Translations under genes and position numbers: made by a program
Shown: positions 63,241 to 64,000 of the stretch, piece after piece
How the letters are laid out: each line of letters begins with the position of its first letter
Position numbering within the stretch: position 1 is the stretch's first letter
Notes under the pieces: generated by a model
What the model was told of the DNA's origin: nothing
The model's database searches: none
The model's input: the letters and a program-made list of their open reading frames with translations, nothing else
NCBI RefSeq assembly: GCF_900465355.1
Contig: NZ_LS483254.1
Span: 930,001 to 994,000 of the forward strand
Length of the DNA: 64,000 bases
Reading direction: 5' to 3'
DNA from: Candidatus Bipolaricaulis anaerobius
GTDB lineage: Bacteria > Bipolaricaulota > Bipolaricaulia > Bipolaricaulales > Bipolaricaulaceae

Positions 63241-64000
63241 AGTCGAGCACGTAGTGGGGCAGGATCTTGACCCCCGTCACCCCGGCCCGTTGGACGAGGA
63301 TCTGGTGGGGGGCGACGAGGAACACGTTGACCGCCTCCGTGGCGAGGATGTACTGGGCCGCGGCGTAGATGCGCTGTCGCTCGTCGGGGTCCGCCACCGC
63401 AATCCCCCTCCGGAGAAGCTCGTCGAGCTCCGGTGAGCTCCACCCCCGACGGAAGTAGTAGTCCGGCCGGTCCGGGCCGTACGCCCTCAGGATCGGCGCC
63501 GGGTCGAGCCGACCGATCTGGGCGACCACGGTGAGGTCGTAGTCGGCCTGCCCGTACACGCGGTCGAGCCACGTCCCCCAGTCTACGATCTGCAGCTCCA
63601 GCCGGATCCCCACCTCCCCAAGCTGGGCAGCGAGGAGCTCGCCCGTGCGGACGTGTTGTGGGTAGTTGCCGGGGAGGGTCAGGGTCGCCGAAAACCCGCG
63701 AGGGTACCCAGCGGCGGCGAGGAGGTCCCGCGCCGTGGCCGGATCGTAGGGATAGACCCAGGTCATGTCCGCGTAGTAGGGGACCGAAGGGGCGAGGTGG
63801 CTCCCCACCGGCGAGGCGAACCCATAGTAGACGAGGGAGATCAGCTGCTCCCGATCCACGGCGTGGGCGAGCGCCTGGCGCACGCGGAGGTCGGAGAACG
63901 GGGCGCGGGCGGTGTTCGTGGCGAGGATCTGCACGAGGTCCTGAGGCTGGGACACCACCCGCAGCTGCGGGTCCTGGGTCAGGGTGGCCGCGATCTCGGG
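63218..64000 (-). CDS. Family 5 extracellular solute-binding protein, 5' end outside window
   Basis: At least 260 residues of the C-terminal two-thirds of a SBP_bac_5 protein: FSDLRVRQALAHAVDREQLI, PYDPATARDLLAAAGYPRG, LLAAQLGEVGIRLELQIVD and ILATEAVNVFLVAPHQILV. The open frame continues past the window edge (PEIAATLTQDPQLRV), so the signal peptide is not visible. It is the likely binding partner of the adjacent permeases, although on the opposite strand, converging tail to tail. Confidence 0.9.
   Translation of the reverse strand, partial: PEIAATLTQDPQLRVVSQPQDLVQILATNTARAPFSDLRVRQALAHAVDREQLISLVYYGFASPVGSHLAPSVPYYADMTWVYPYDPATARDLLAAAGYPRGFSATLTLPGNYPQHVRTGELLAAQLGEVGIRLELQIVDWGTWLDRVYGQADYDLTVVAQIGRLDPAPILRAYGPDRPDYYFRRGWSSPELDELLRRGIAVADPDERQRIYAAAQYILATEAVNVFLVAPHQILVQRAGVTGVKILPHYVLDFTAAAKG

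Overview
This 64 kb window is a high-GC bacterial chromosome segment, densely packed, with many start/stop overlaps of the ATGA, GTGA and TAATG kind. It holds housekeeping genes (dnaG-rpoD, argS, ftsY, tig-clpP, miaA, tatD), a diderm-type candidate outer-membrane protein, a spoVS homologue, and a glycolytic set with pyruvate phosphate dikinase and a PFK carrying a pyrophosphate-type motif. Together these suggest an uncultured, probably anaerobic and possibly thermophilic diderm such as Bipolaricaulota (OP1/Acetothermia). That placement is inference; no rRNA gene is present to test it.

Layout. 1-6.8 kb: partial glycosyltransferase and plsY, tRNA-Gln, a small ORF with a terminator, a VTC / DUF4956 / DUF4353 cluster on the minus strand, and a CDF metal transporter. 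6.8-8.5 kb: IS3 remnant, then an AT-richer cassette with a structured leader and an orphan membrane-anchored protein. 8.6-13.6 kb: thiamine block (TPP riboswitch-thiB-thiP-thiQ, with thiL just upstream). 13.6-17.1 kb: MFS transporter and a lone molybdenum hydroxylase large subunit. 17.2-19.4 kb: secreted GH31.

19.5-27.8 kb is the most striking region. It is a three-gene restriction-modification-like operon: DNA methyltransferase, OLD-like ATPase with a TOPRIM-like segment, and a helicase-nuclease. The methyltransferase is split at its SAM-binding motif I by a 311-residue intein. The intein carries a DUF559-type nuclease domain and, near its N terminus, three in-frame 36-bp palindromic repeats. 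The target-recognition part of the methyltransferase is conspicuously AT-rich, which points to a swapped specificity module.

27.9-32.3 kb (minus): clpP, tig, M50 protease, RqcH/NFACT and a GyrI-like protein. 32.6-43.3 kb (plus): lipoprotein, tRNA-Thr and a long overlapping operon pdxS-pdxT-gap-comF-MBL-dnaG-rpoD-miaA-nnr-tatD. 43.3-45.9 kb is a graveyard: broken radC, two decayed REP-associated (RAYT) transposases, an IS3 fragment, and another AT-rich cassette bounded by RAYT-type end motifs. 46.0-53.3 kb: GH57, glgC, class II aldolase, PFK, S41 protease and M20 amidohydrolase. 53.3-55.8 kb (minus): yidD, a barrel-like protein and dinB. 55.9-63.2 kb: spoVS-argS-ftsY-ppdK and two peptide-type ABC permeases, converging on a partial solute-binding protein at the right edge.

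The carbohydrate genes fit together. GH57, GH31 and glgC handle alpha-glucans, and aldolase, PFK, GAPDH and PPDK form a glycolytic/gluconeogenic trunk. GAPDH sits directly behind pdxST, whose product PLP is built from the same triose phosphate.
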